A stretch of DNA of 47,295 nt from Pseudomonadota bacterium (GTDB lineage Bacteria > Pseudomonadota > Gammaproteobacteria > Xanthomonadales > Rhodanobacteraceae), in NCBI GenBank assembly GCA_021818335.1, contig JAKAEJ010000008.1, positions 1 to 47,295 of the forward strand. Direction: 5' to 3'. Numbering within the stretch: the first letter of the stretch is position 1; each line of letters opens with the position of its first letter. The notes under the pieces were generated by a model. It saw only the letters and a list, made by a program, of their open reading frames with translations. It was not told the origin of the DNA and ran no database searches. Below are positions 24,878 to 33,963 of this stretch, piece after piece. Made by a program: the position numbers and the translations under genes.

Positions 24878-25672
24878 ATGGACTGCATCCAGCTCGATCG
24901 TGAAGGCCCAACGGCTTGGATCACCCTCAACCGGCCGCAAGTCCACAATGCCTTCGACGACGCGCTGATTGTCCAGCTGACCGACGCGCTGATCGAAACG
25001 GATCGCGACAGCCGCGTGCGCGCCTTGGTGTTGCGCGGAGCCGGAGCAACCTTTTCGGCGGGCGCCGATCTCCGCTGGATGCGTGCGATGGCGGATGCGA
25101 CCCGAACGGAAAATGAAACGGATGCAATGCGACTGGCGACGCTGCTGCGCACGCTGGACGGGCTGTCCAAGCCCGTGGTGGCCTGCGTCAATGGATCTGC
25201 TTACGGCGGCGGCGTCGGCCTCATCGCATGCTGTGATATCGCCGTCGGGGTCCCCAGCGCAAAATTCGCGCTAAGCGAAGTACGCCTGGGCCTGGCACCC
25301 GCCGTTATCTCGCCCTATGTCGTAGCGGCGATCGGGATGCGCCAGGCCAGGCGACTATTCCTCGGCGGAGCGGTGATCGACGCGGCCGAGGCACAGCGCA
25401 TCGGATTGCTGCATGCCGTCGTGCCCGCCGACCAGTTGAATGAAGCCTGTGGCCAGCAACTGCACTGGCTGGCAAAGGGCGGCCCCCAGGCACAAGCCGC
25501 CTGCAAACGCCTGCTGCGGCAGTTGCGCGATGAACCACGGCCACCCGCGAGCCAGGATGCAGCCAATGCGGAATTGATCGCGAACCTGCGGCTGTCCGCC
25601 GAAGGACAGGAAGGCATGCGGGCATTTCTCGACAAACGTGCGCCCGAATGGCCAACCGGAGATCGCGGATGA
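24878..25672 (+). CDS. liuC: Methylglutaconyl-CoA hydratase
   Basis: Enoyl-CoA hydratase family protein of 264 residues that hydrates 3-methylglutaconyl-CoA to HMG-CoA. The oxyanion-hole segment is FSAGADLRWM, the active-site glycines are in GSAYGGGVGLIACCDIA, and FALSEVRLGLAPAVISPYV is typical of LiuC, including the glutamate. Start choice is uncertain: ATG 24878 is used, but GTG 24866 overlaps the liuB stop and also fits. The C-terminus overlaps liuD as ATGA. The assignment follows from the gene order and motif pattern. Confidence 0.9.
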   Translation: MDCIQLDREGPTAWITLNRPQVHNAFDDALIVQLTDALIETDRDSRVRALVLRGAGATFSAGADLRWMRAMADATRTENETDAMRLATLLRTLDGLSKPVVACVNGSAYGGGVGLIACCDIAVGVPSAKFALSEVRLGLAPAVISPYVVAAIGMRQARRLFLGGAVIDAAEAQRIGLLHAVVPADQLNEACGQQLHWLAKGGPQAQAACKRLLRQLRDEPRPPASQDAANAELIANLRLSAEGQEGMRAFLDKRAPEWPTGDRG

Positions 25673-27654
25673 GCCTCGCCTTTGACAGCGTGCTCGTCGC
25701 AAACCGCGGTGAAATCGCGTGCCGCATCATCCGAACCCTGCGGCACATGGGACTGCGCAGTATTGCCGTCTACTCCGAGGCCGACGCAGGCGCTCAGCAT
25801 GTGCGACAAGCGGATCTCGCCGTGCCCATCGGCGGCCCCAGACCCCAGGACAGCTATCTTCGCATCGAGCCGATCGTGGCGGCGGCGCTCGACAATGGCG
25901 CAGGCGCCATCCATCCCGGCTACGGGTTTCTTTCGGAGCGACCCGAATTCGCCGAAGCTGTCGAGCAGGCGGGCCTCGTTTTCATCGGGCCCGCTGCGGC
26001 CAGCATGCGCCGCATGGGTTCCAAGGCAGGCGCCAAGGCCTTGATGGCTGCGCATGGCGTCCCCGTGGTGCCAGGGTACACAGGCGACGACCAAGATGGA
26101 CGGCGTCTTGCGGAGGAAGCGGATCGCATCGGGTACCCGTTGATGATCAAGGCCGCGTATGGCGGCGGCGGCAAAGGCATGCGTATCGTTCGCGCGCCTC
26201 GCGATTTCGCTGAAGCGCTCGCCTCCTGCCAGCGCGAAGCCCAGGGTGCCTTCGGCAACGCTCGCGTTCTTCTCGAGCGGTACATTACCCACCCACGCCA
26301 TATCGAATTCCAGATCTTCGGCGACCGGCATGGCCACGTCGTCCATCTCAACGAGCGTGAGTGCTCCGCGCAGCGCCGGTACCAGAAGGTATTGGAGGAG
26401 ACACCGTCCCCATTCCTGAGCGAGGCTTTGCGGGGACGCATGGGCGAAGCGGCCATCGCTGCCGGCAAGGCCCTTGATTACATCAACGCCGGGACCGTCG
26501 AATTCATCGTCAGCCCGCAAGGCGAGTTCTACTTCATGGAACTCAATGCGCGACTTCAGGTGGAGCACCCAGTCACCGAGATGACGCTCGGGCTGGATCT
26601 CGTTGAGTTGCAACTTCGCATTGCATCCGGAGAGTCGCTGCCCGATTCACTCCTGAGTGGCGCTCCAGCGCAACGCGGTCATGCGATCGAGTTGAGGCTC
26701 TACGCGGAAGATCCGTCTCAGAACTTCCTGCCCTGCTCCGGTACGGTGGATCATTTGGTCCTCCCCCTGCCTTCGGCCAACGTGCGCGTCGACAGTGGCG
26801 TGGCAAAGGGCGATCTGGTCAGCATCCACTATGATCCGATGATCGCCAAGCTCATCGTCTGGGACGTCGACCGCCCGCAAGCATGCATTCGACTTCAGGA
26901 GGCACTGGCCGAGTGCCACATCCACGGACCGGCGTCCAACCTGGCTTTCCTCGAGCGTCTTGTGCGGCACCCCGCGGTATGCGAGGCGCGCATCGATGCC
27001 GGCTATTTGGACCGTGCACTCGACGAATTTCTGCCGGCAAATGCCCAGGACGAGATCGCCGCGGTGGCGGCTGCCGTCGCCACGCTCCTGCGTGACGAGC
27101 AGCAAGCCTGCAACCAGCATTCGCCATGGGCTCGAGGCGATGGCTGGCGAATCCAGGGTTCGGAACCTCGCGAGGTGGCCCTTCGATCCGGTGCATCCGT
27201 GTTTCGAATATTGGCCCGTGGTTACGCCGGCGAGTACGCTCTCACGCTGCCCGATGGCAGGATCATGGAAGTACGTGGGGCAAGATGCGTGGACGACTTC
27301 TTGAGCGTGCGACTGGATGGGCGTGCGCTGCGCTTGCGCGCCCACATGGACCGCGATTGGATTGAGATCCACAAGGACGGCACACGCCATGGCTTCGACC
27401 GGGTCGTGTCCGACTCCGCCCCGGTAACGCCGGATGACGATGCAAGTTCGCTGCACGCCCCCATGCCAGGACGTGTGGTGGTCGTTCGAACGAGCGTCGG
27501 CGCCACGGTGGAAAGCGGCCACGTCTTGGTTGTCATGGAAGCCATGAAGATGGAATTGGCACTGCGCGCGCCTCGGGCGGGAACTGTTGCGGCGGTGCAG
27601 GTCGTCGAGGGCGACTTCGTCGAGGCCGATGCCGTGCTCGTTCGGATGGAATGA
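25669..27654 (+). CDS. liuD: Methylcrotonyl-CoA carboxylase, biotin subunit
   Basis: Alpha subunit of 3-methylcrotonyl-CoA carboxylase, 661 residues. It has a biotin carboxylase domain (about 1-450; ANRGEIACRI, AAYGGGGKGMRIV, FYFMELNARLQVEHPVTE), a linker domain and a biotinyl domain with the carrier lysine K627 in VMEAMKMELAL. ATG 25669 overlaps the liuC stop (ATGA). Biotin carboxylase motifs are also shared by acetyl- and propionyl-CoA carboxylases; the neighbours decide for methylcrotonyl. A biotin ligase acts in trans. Confidence 0.95.
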   Translation: MSLAFDSVLVANRGEIACRIIRTLRHMGLRSIAVYSEADAGAQHVRQADLAVPIGGPRPQDSYLRIEPIVAAALDNGAGAIHPGYGFLSERPEFAEAVEQAGLVFIGPAAASMRRMGSKAGAKALMAAHGVPVVPGYTGDDQDGRRLAEEADRIGYPLMIKAAYGGGGKGMRIVRAPRDFAEALASCQREAQGAFGNARVLLERYITHPRHIEFQIFGDRHGHVVHLNERECSAQRRYQKVLEETPSPFLSEALRGRMGEAAIAAGKALDYINAGTVEFIVSPQGEFYFMELNARLQVEHPVTEMTLGLDLVELQLRIASGESLPDSLLSGAPAQRGHAIELRLYAEDPSQNFLPCSGTVDHLVLPLPSANVRVDSGVAKGDLVSIHYDPMIAKLIVWDVDRPQACIRLQEALAECHIHGPASNLAFLERLVRHPAVCEARIDAGYLDRALDEFLPANAQDEIAAVAAAVATLLRDEQQACNQHSPWARGDGWRIQGSEPREVALRSGASVFRILARGYAGEYALTLPDGRIMEVRGARCVDDFLSVRLDGRALRLRAHMDRDWIEIHKDGTRHGFDRVVSDSAPVTPDDDASSLHAPMPGRVVVVRTSVGATVESGHVLVVMEAMKMELALRAPRAGTVAAVQVVEGDFVEADAVLVRME

Positions 27655-27744
27655 GCCCGCAGGCGTGACTTCGATCACTGAGGTTCGTCCCGGACGAGCG
27701 AAGTTGCATCATGGCAGTACAGACCCATGTTCCGGAGCTTCGAG

Positions 27745-28464
27745 ATGACGCGCGCGCTTTACAACGATGACGCCTACCGCACGGAGGCCCGGGCTGCGGT
27801 GGTCGCCATCGGTCCGGGAGGCATTGAACTGCACCAGACCATTTTTTACCCCTTGGGCGGCGGGCAACCCGGCGACAGCGGCTGGCTCACGATGGCTGAT
27901 GGCCAGCGGCTGCGCATAGCAGAAACACGACGAGACAAGGCCACCGGCTCGATCCTCCACCTGCCGGAGGGCGATGCATCAAGCCTATGTACCGGGATGT
28001 CCGTTACGCTGGAGATCGACTGGGCACGGCGCCACTGCCACATGCGCATGCACAGCGCGCTGCACTTGCTTTCCGCCGTGGTGCGCCATGGCGTCACAGG
28101 CGGCAACCTCAGCGACACCGTGGGGCGCCTCGATTTTGACACCAACGGCGACATGCTCGACCCGAACTTCATCGAACATGAACTCAATCGGCTCGTAGCG
28201 GAAGATCGGCCCATCACCAATCGATTGATCAGTGGTGGGGAACTTGCCGCCCAGCCGGAGCTGATCAAGACCCTCTCGGTGAAGCCCCCCATGCATCTGC
28301 CATGCATCCGCCTTGTTGAAATCGAGGGTATCGACCTGCAACCGTGCGGTGGCACGCACGTGCGTCGCACATCCGAAATCGGCGAATTGCGCGTCGCCAA
28401 GGTCGAGAGCAAGGGCGCCCGTAATCGACGCGTGGTGCTGGCGTTCGCGGAGATTGGATCGTGA
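27745..28464 (+). CDS. AlaX-type alanyl-tRNA editing protein
   Basis: Free-standing editing domain related to the second half of alanyl-tRNA synthetase; it hydrolyses mischarged Ser-tRNA(Ala) (AlaX-M/L type). It has 239 residues, with N-terminal FYPLGGGQPGDSG and the zinc/active-site set H103 and H107 in MHSALHLL and C201 and H205 in QPCGGTHV. ATG 27745 is preceded by GGAG at eight bases; ATG 27727 is an alternative. Its stop overlaps liuE's GTG start (GTGA), so it is translated together with the leucine pathway, an unusual position. It has no synthetase catalytic part. Zinc and catalytic residues are intact, so it should work. Confidence 0.85.
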   Translation: MTRALYNDDAYRTEARAAVVAIGPGGIELHQTIFYPLGGGQPGDSGWLTMADGQRLRIAETRRDKATGSILHLPEGDASSLCTGMSVTLEIDWARRHCHMRMHSALHLLSAVVRHGVTGGNLSDTVGRLDFDTNGDMLDPNFIEHELNRLVAEDRPITNRLISGGELAAQPELIKTLSVKPPMHLPCIRLVEIEGIDLQPCGGTHVRRTSEIGELRVAKVESKGARNRRVVLAFAEIGS

Positions 28465-29360
28465 AGCCTCGAGTAAGAATGGTCGAAGTCAGCCCGCGCG
28501 ACGGACTCCAGAATGAGTCGACGGTCGTTCCCGTCAACGTCAAGGTGGAGCTGATCGAAAAGCTGGTGGACTGCGGCTTCGAAACGATCGAATGCACCAG
28601 CTTCGTCAGCCCGAAGTGGGTGCCGCAGATGGCTGATGCCGAGTTGGTCATGCGCAGTCTGAGGCGCAGACCTGGCGTGCGCTATCCGGTACTGGTCCCC
28701 AACGCGCAAGGATATGCCCGCGCACGTGCGGCGGGCGCCATGGAGATCGCCGTTTTCACAGCCGCCTCGGAGGCGTTCAACCAACGTAACGTCAATGCCT
28801 CGATCGATGAGTCCATCGCACGTTTCGAACCGGTAATTGAGCAGGCCATCAGCGAGGGTGTCACCGTGCGGGGCTACGTTTCGACGGTCCTCGGTTGCCC
28901 ATATCAGGGCGAGGTGCCGATTTCAGATGTGGTGCGCGTTGCCGAAAGGCTGCACCAGCTCGGATGCGCTGAAATATCGCTCGGCGACACCATCGGCGTC
29001 GGCACGCCCCTGAAAGCGCGGGCGATGTTTCGTGCCGTCGCAGAGGCTGTCCCGATGGACTCCTTGGCGATCCATTTCCACGATACGTACGGTCAGGCAC
29101 TGCCCAACATCCTTGCGTGCCTGGAAGAAGGGGCGAGCGTCGTGGACGCTGCGGTGGCGGGTACCGGTGGATGTCCGTATGCCCGTGGATCCAGTGGCAA
29201 TGTGGCAAGCGAGGATGTGGTGTACATGCTTCATGGCATGGGGATCGAGACTGGCATCAATCTCGAGGCGCTGGTTGCCACCGGCCATTGGCTGGGCCAA
29301 CAACTGGGGCGCGCCACGGGCAGCCGTGTAGGCCGCGCAACCGCGCAGGGGGCTGCATGA
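28461..29360 (+). CDS. liuE: Hydroxymethylglutaryl-CoA lyase
   Basis: Splits HMG-CoA into acetoacetate and acetyl-CoA, the last leucine-specific step; 299 residues. TIM-barrel enzyme of the DRE-TIM family. Catalytic R13 and D14 lie in SPRDGLQNE, the metal histidines in IHFHDTYGQ and the mobile-loop cysteine in GTGGCPYARGSSGN. It starts with GTG 28461 after cggag, overlapping the AlaX stop, and its own stop overlaps the GNAT start. All expected motifs are intact, so the call is firm. Confidence 0.95.
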   Translation: MKPRVRMVEVSPRDGLQNESTVVPVNVKVELIEKLVDCGFETIECTSFVSPKWVPQMADAELVMRSLRRRPGVRYPVLVPNAQGYARARAAGAMEIAVFTAASEAFNQRNVNASIDESIARFEPVIEQAISEGVTVRGYVSTVLGCPYQGEVPISDVVRVAERLHQLGCAEISLGDTIGVGTPLKARAMFRAVAEAVPMDSLAIHFHDTYGQALPNILACLEEGASVVDAAVAGTGGCPYARGSSGNVASEDVVYMLHGMGIETGINLEALVATGHWLGQQLGRATGSRVGRATAQGAA

Positions 29361-29848
29361 GTGCCCAGTTCGAGATTCGCCCCATCCTAGCCACCGATGA
29401 CGCGGCCTTGGCCTCCATCATCCGCACGGTGATGCCCGAATTCGGTGCAAGCGGAGCCGGTTTCGCCATCCATGATCCGGAAGTGGATTTCATGAGCCGG
29501 GCGTACGCGGAGCCACGGTGCAGCTATTTCGTCGTCGAACGGAACGGTCGCGTCGAGGGTGGGGGTGGCATTGCACCACTGGAAGGCGGGGATGCCGATA
29601 CATGCGAGTTACGCAAGATGTACTTCCTCCCCGCGCTCCGCGGGCTTGGTGCCGGCAAGGCGTTGATCGCTCGCTGTCTGGATGCGGCACGGACCCTCGG
29701 TTTCCGCAAGTGCTACATCGAGACGCTTGCGGGCATGGATGCCGCCCAGGTCCTGTACCGCAAGGCCGGCTTTGGGTCGCTGTCTGGCCCCATGGGCAGT
29801 ACCGGCCACCACGGCTGCAATCGTTTCTACCTTCGCGCACTCGACTGA
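29357..29848 (+). CDS. GNAT-family N-acetyltransferase
   Basis: A 163-residue acetyl-CoA-dependent acetyltransferase. Motif A (KMYFLPALRGLGAGKALIARCL) contains the acetyl-CoA pyrophosphate loop RGLGAG, and YIETLAGMDAAQVLYRKAGF forms the C-terminal motif B. ATG 29357 overlaps the liuE stop. The substrate is unknown; it might acetylate a small molecule or a protein, and its place at the end of the leucine operon suggests a use for the acetyl-CoA produced or control of the pathway, which is inference. The family call is firm. Confidence 0.83.
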   Translation: MSAQFEIRPILATDDAALASIIRTVMPEFGASGAGFAIHDPEVDFMSRAYAEPRCSYFVVERNGRVEGGGGIAPLEGGDADTCELRKMYFLPALRGLGAGKALIARCLDAARTLGFRKCYIETLAGMDAAQVLYRKAGFGSLSGPMGSTGHHGCNRFYLRALD

Positions 29849-29968
29849 CCCACCCCTTCGCGCGACATGCCGGTATCGGCAAGCATGCGCAGCAATTCCG
29901 CCGGGCATCGCGAGGCGCCACCGCGATAAAATGTGATTTTGGCTTTACATGCTTCTCGGGAGAATCCA

Positions 29969-30736
29969 ATGCAACTCGACCAGACGAAGGCCGTGATCAG
30001 CGGCGGCGCCTCCGGCCTCGGCTACGCCGTGGCAAGTCACTTGCTGCGTCATGGCGCCCGCGTCTGCCTGCTTGACGTCGACGCCAAGCGGGGCGCCGCC
30101 GCCGCAGAAGCGCTTGGCCCAATGGCGCATTTCCATCTGACCGATGTCAGCAACGAGTCACAGATGGCAGCCAGCGTCGATCAGGCATGCGCTGCCATGG
30201 GTGGCCTCAATGCAGCCATCAGCTGCGCCGGCATCCTGGGGGCGGGCCGTGTGCTCGGCAAGGAAGGCCCGATGGCATTGGCGAATTTCGAACGCACGAT
30301 TGCCGTCAATCTGATCGGCAGCTTTAACCTCGCCAAGGCAGCGGCGAACTTGATGCAGCACAATAGCCCGGGCGAGGACGATGAGCGTGGAGCCATCATC
30401 TTCACCGCCTCAGTCGCTGCATTCGAGGGCCAGATCGGGCAGGCTGCCTACTCGGCGTCAAAGGGCGGTGTCGTCGGCATGACGCTGCCGATGGCGCGAG
30501 AATTCGCTCGCACCGGCGTGCGCGTCATGACCATCGCACCGGGCGTTTTCCATACGCCCATGGTCGATGGCATGCCAGCCCAAGTCTACGATAGCCTTTG
30601 CGCGCAGGTGCCCTACCCCTCCCGGCTCGGTCAGCCGGTCGAATTTGCCGAAACGGTCGCGTTCATTCTCGGCAACCGTTATCTGAACGGCAGTGTCATC
30701 CGCCTGGATGGCGCGATTCGCATGCAGCCGAAATGA
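29969..30736 (+). CDS. Short-chain dehydrogenase, HSD10-like 3-hydroxyacyl-CoA dehydrogenase
   Basis: NAD-dependent short-chain dehydrogenase of 255 residues. The cofactor motif is SGGASGLG (11-18), SCAG at 85-88, and the catalytic triad is S148, Y161 and K165 (YSASKGG). The pattern QIGQAAYSASKGGVVGMTLPMARE and the C-terminal LDGAIRMQP resemble type-2 3-hydroxyacyl-CoA dehydrogenases (HSD17B10-like), which oxidise 2-methyl-3-hydroxybutyryl-CoA in isoleucine breakdown. ATG 29969 with gggaga; the frame opens at 29933. It is 120 bases from the GNAT gene. The substrate is inferred. Confidence 0.85.
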   Translation: MQLDQTKAVISGGASGLGYAVASHLLRHGARVCLLDVDAKRGAAAAEALGPMAHFHLTDVSNESQMAASVDQACAAMGGLNAAISCAGILGAGRVLGKEGPMALANFERTIAVNLIGSFNLAKAAANLMQHNSPGEDDERGAIIFTASVAAFEGQIGQAAYSASKGGVVGMTLPMAREFARTGVRVMTIAPGVFHTPMVDGMPAQVYDSLCAQVPYPSRLGQPVEFAETVAFILGNRYLNGSVIRLDGAIRMQPK

Positions 30737-30788
30737 AACGACTCCCCCCGCTAACTCAACTTTCTCCAACCCTGCATCGAGTTCGTTC

Positions 30789-31352
30789 ATGAAAGCCTCC
30801 GACATCAAGCGTGGCAATGCGATTGAACATGCCGGCAAGACCTGGCAGGTCCGCGAAGTCGAAAAGAGTGCCCCCACAGCGCGGGGCGGCAATACAACAT
30901 ATCGCCTTGCACTGTACGGAATCCCAGGCGGCCACCGGCTGGACCTGACGCTACGCGCCGATGACGAGCTCCGCGAAGTCGAACTGACGCGCCGGCAAGC
31001 CAATTATTCCTACGTGGACACGGATGGCTACGTGTTCATGGATGCCGAAGACTACACGCAATATGTCCTCGGCCGAGACGCTCTGGGCGACGCGGTTGGC
31101 TACATCGTCGACGGTTTGGAAGGCTGCTACGTGCAGCTGATCGATGACCAGCCCGTCGGCCTGCAGCTTCCGCCTAGCGTCGCCCTGCGTGTCGTCGAGA
31201 CGGCACCGGAACTCCGGGGGGCCACCGCGACGAAGCGATCAAAGCCCGCTCGTCTGGAAACCGGCATTGAGATCCAAGTGCCCGATTACATCGTCACCGA
31301 TGAACAGGTGCTGGTCAGTACATTGACGGGTGAGTTCGCTGGACGGGCCTGA
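30789..31352 (+). CDS. efpL: Elongation factor P-like protein EfpL
   Basis: EF-P paralogue (YeiP type) that helps ribosomes pass proline-rich and other hard stretches, 187 residues. Three beta-barrel domains are expected; the tip loop in domain I reads SAPTARGGNTTYR, with arginine R32 and a double glycine where EF-P carries its modified lysine, the mark of EfpL. GIEIQVPDYIVTDEQVLVS is the C-terminal domain. It follows the dehydrogenase with a 52-base gap and an ATG at 30789. No modification enzyme for EF-P (EpmA or EarP) is near. Confidence 0.88.
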   Translation: MKASDIKRGNAIEHAGKTWQVREVEKSAPTARGGNTTYRLALYGIPGGHRLDLTLRADDELREVELTRRQANYSYVDTDGYVFMDAEDYTQYVLGRDALGDAVGYIVDGLEGCYVQLIDDQPVGLQLPPSVALRVVETAPELRGATATKRSKPARLETGIEIQVPDYIVTDEQVLVSTLTGEFAGRA

Positions 31353-31385
31353 ACGCCATCAGTCTGTCGTTGTTCGCGGGAAAGC

Positions 31386-33341
31386 ATGAACCCATCGCAC
31401 TGGTCATTGCGGTCTGCACTGCTAGACATCCTGCGTTTCAGGCAACCGGACGTCCCCTTGGTTGTCGCATTGCGCAATGCGGCCGGAGTGATGCTCCCTC
31501 TGCTGTTCGGCTGGCTCACCGGCTACATGGGCGTAGGCATTTGGCTGTCCCTTGGCGCCCTCGTCGTCATGTTTTCCGACCAGCCAGGCCCATACCGCGA
31601 ACGTTTCGTCCATATCGCGTTCGCGTCGCTGGGCGCCAGCGTCGCGGCATGGGCCGGTTTTGTCCTTGGCACCCATCGGGAGGTCATGATTGCGCTGGCG
31701 CTGCTGGTCGGATTTGGCGGAGGCCTGTTGGTGCAATTTGGCCTCGCCGCCTCGCGAATCGGCATGACCGGAATGATCCTGCTCGTCATCGCGGCCGCCT
31801 CACCTATGCCCCTGCGACCCGCGAACACCGACGCTGCACTGATTCTTGCCGGCGGCCTGCTCCAGGCCATGTTCGCGGTGGCCGCATGGCCGCTGGGTCG
31901 CTACCGACCAGAGCGAACCGTTTTGGCCAAGGTGTACCGCGAGCTGGCGCAGATCGCGATCGAAGTCCCGTCGACCGACTCGGCACCACCGCTGAGTGAC
32001 ACGTTGCTCGAAGCGCAGGCGACGCTGCTTGGCGGATTCCGGACGCGCGGACGCGCCAGTGAAGCGTTTCAAGTCCTCCTGGACGCAGCGGAACACCTAC
32101 GCCTTGAGCTCCTCGCCGATGGATCCCATGCCGCTTGGCGAGCACAGGGTCGACTACCCGGTGCGGTCGCCGATGTACTGGCAGCCATAGCGCAAGCACT
32201 CGATGCCGGCCGGGACACGTTATCGGCCGCGAACGCGCTGGCCGTGCTGGAATCGCAACGCGACGCCTCGATGCCTGCGACCATGTTGTCCACACTCGCC
32301 AGGGCCGTGCGGAACGCGAATTGGGCCGGCAGCGCAGGCGAGATACGGGCGGCGGCCAGTGCCCGGGCTATCCCATCCTCCCTGCGCGCGGATGCGCCAC
32401 TGGCCCAGTTGCGAGCCACGCTCACGCTGGAATCAGCTGCTTTCCGCCACGCATTGCGCATGGGCATCGCTCTTGCGATCGGCGTCGCGCTGGAGCGCCT
32501 CCTGGGCCTCGCTCATGGCTATTGGCTGCCCATGACGCTGGCGATCGTGCTGCGCGCGGACTTCGCAACAACGCTAAGTTATGGCGTTCAGCGAGCGGCG
32601 GGTACGGTGCTTGGCCTGCTGCTGACGACGTTCCTGCTCGTACTCGCGCCCGCGGTGCTGGCGAAGATCCTTTTGCTGGGACTGCTGGCGTTCGCATTCC
32701 GATGGTTTGGCAGCGCGAGTTATACGAGCGCCGTGGCCGCGCTGACCGGCGCCGTCGTGATCCTGCTCGACCTGGCCGGTGAACCTGCCATGCAGTCAAT
32801 GCACGATCGCCTGATTGCCACGTTGCTGGCTTGTGCGGCCGCACTCGGCGGCTATCTCCTTTGGCCGACCTGGGAACGCAGTCGCATCCAGGCTTCCCTG
32901 GCAGCGATGCTGGATGCATACGCTGGTTATCTTGCCGCGCTTGGCGGAAGCGACGTCCTCGCGATGGTTCACGGCCGGACCGCCTCTCGGCGTGCGCGAG
33001 TCAACGCAATGGCATCGCTGGAGAGGTTGCGTGGCGAACCCTTTGCCACGCCAGCCTTGCGCCTGCGCGCCGAACGGATTTTCGCCCATGGCAATCGTAT
33101 CGTCCGCAATGCAATGAATTTGGAATTGTTGCCCCCTGGGCGGCGCGGAAGCGCTGCGGGTGCGTGGATCACGCATGCGGCAGACGACCTTCGAGCCTGT
33201 GCGGGCAGTCTCCGCGCGGAGCTACACCAGGCACGGCTACCGGAATCGCCACCAATCGATGCCCCCGCTGAAATGCTTCGCCTTGCCGATGCCCTGCAAG
33301 CACTCTGCTCCATAGTTGGAGAACCCACTGCTGCACGCTGA
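31386..33341 (+). CDS. FUSC-family (YccS-like) membrane protein
   Basis: Inner-membrane protein of 651 residues of the fusaric-acid-resistance/YccS family. Two clusters of hydrophobic helices (about residues 28-170 and 360-500) flank a soluble central region, the usual two-repeat layout; the C-terminal 130 residues are cytoplasmic. Motifs such as GIWLSLGALVVMFSDQPGPYRER and GYWLPMTLAIVLRADFATT are typical. These proteins may export aromatic acids, but substrates are mostly unknown. No periplasmic adaptor or outer-membrane channel gene is next to it. Start ATG 31386. Confidence 0.82.
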   Translation: MNPSHWSLRSALLDILRFRQPDVPLVVALRNAAGVMLPLLFGWLTGYMGVGIWLSLGALVVMFSDQPGPYRERFVHIAFASLGASVAAWAGFVLGTHREVMIALALLVGFGGGLLVQFGLAASRIGMTGMILLVIAAASPMPLRPANTDAALILAGGLLQAMFAVAAWPLGRYRPERTVLAKVYRELAQIAIEVPSTDSAPPLSDTLLEAQATLLGGFRTRGRASEAFQVLLDAAEHLRLELLADGSHAAWRAQGRLPGAVADVLAAIAQALDAGRDTLSAANALAVLESQRDASMPATMLSTLARAVRNANWAGSAGEIRAAASARAIPSSLRADAPLAQLRATLTLESAAFRHALRMGIALAIGVALERLLGLAHGYWLPMTLAIVLRADFATTLSYGVQRAAGTVLGLLLTTFLLVLAPAVLAKILLLGLLAFAFRWFGSASYTSAVAALTGAVVILLDLAGEPAMQSMHDRLIATLLACAAALGGYLLWPTWERSRIQASLAAMLDAYAGYLAALGGSDVLAMVHGRTASRRARVNAMASLERLRGEPFATPALRLRAERIFAHGNRIVRNAMNLELLPPGRRGSAAGAWITHAADDLRACAGSLRAELHQARLPESPPIDAPAEMLRLADALQALCSIVGEPTAAR

Positions 33342-33430
33342 TAGGCGGCTCCTGCCTGAATGCAGTGAGCTCGGCAGGGCATGAGCGGTGTGGCGCTACA
33401 CTGGACGAGCTGACTCAACAAGGATTCCGC

Positions 33431-33961
33431 ATGCGACGTCTTCCCTGCCTTCCTGGAATCGTAACGGTCGTCTCGCTCCTTGCGTGCGTCAACGGTTGGG
33501 CAGCGAGCTATCAGCTCGCCGATGGACGGGTCCGATTCCAGGCGCCCGACGGTTGGCCGCAAATCATGATGCAGGCAAGCGGCAATCCCCAATTCATGGC
33601 CTTCGAGGTTCCGGACTCCTTTCCGGTGGGCCAACGTGTTTTGGCGCGCGTAACGGTCACGGTCGAACACATGGCCAACGTCGACGCGTTCAAGCAATGG
33701 GTCGATCAGCGCGTCCAGCGCAGCCACCACCTGCCCGGCTATCAGGCCGCCGGCGGCGGCACGGACAGCAGCACGGTTCGGTACAAGGCCATTGAGAGCG
33801 GCGTACCGATGCGCTACAGCGAGCGCTATTTCCTCAAGGGTCATGACGGTGTCCAACTACGGTGCCTGCGGCCCGAGCAGAGCCAGGTGGATGCCGCCTG
33901 GGTGGCCGGCTTCGATCGCGGCTGCGACGCCATTGGCGCCAGTCTGCAGGGCAATGGGTAG
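33431..33961 (+). CDS. Exported protein of unknown function
   Basis: A 176-residue protein with a signal peptide (residues 1-25, ending NGWAA) and no lipobox. The mature part holds the pattern RVRFQAPDGWPQIMM and VLARVTVTVEHMANVDAFKQWVDQRV, which resembles small periplasmic proteins with a beta-sheet fold near probable membrane stress or lipid-binding domains, but I do not recognise a family. Start ATG 33431 with AAGGA upstream; a longer frame from 33365 has no signal peptide. The stop at 33961 is two bases before the kynureninase ATG, so the two may be co-transcribed. Confidence 0.7.
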   Translation: MRRLPCLPGIVTVVSLLACVNGWAASYQLADGRVRFQAPDGWPQIMMQASGNPQFMAFEVPDSFPVGQRVLARVTVTVEHMANVDAFKQWVDQRVQRSHHLPGYQAAGGGTDSSTVRYKAIESGVPMRYSERYFLKGHDGVQLRCLRPEQSQVDAAWVAGFDRGCDAIGASLQGNG

Positions 33962-33963
33962 GC

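Noticed and set aside
25315-26613. 432-codon minus-strand open frame opposite liuC/liuD
   Set aside because: It runs antisense to two firmly identified genes and has no recognisable domain; long antisense frames are common at this base composition.
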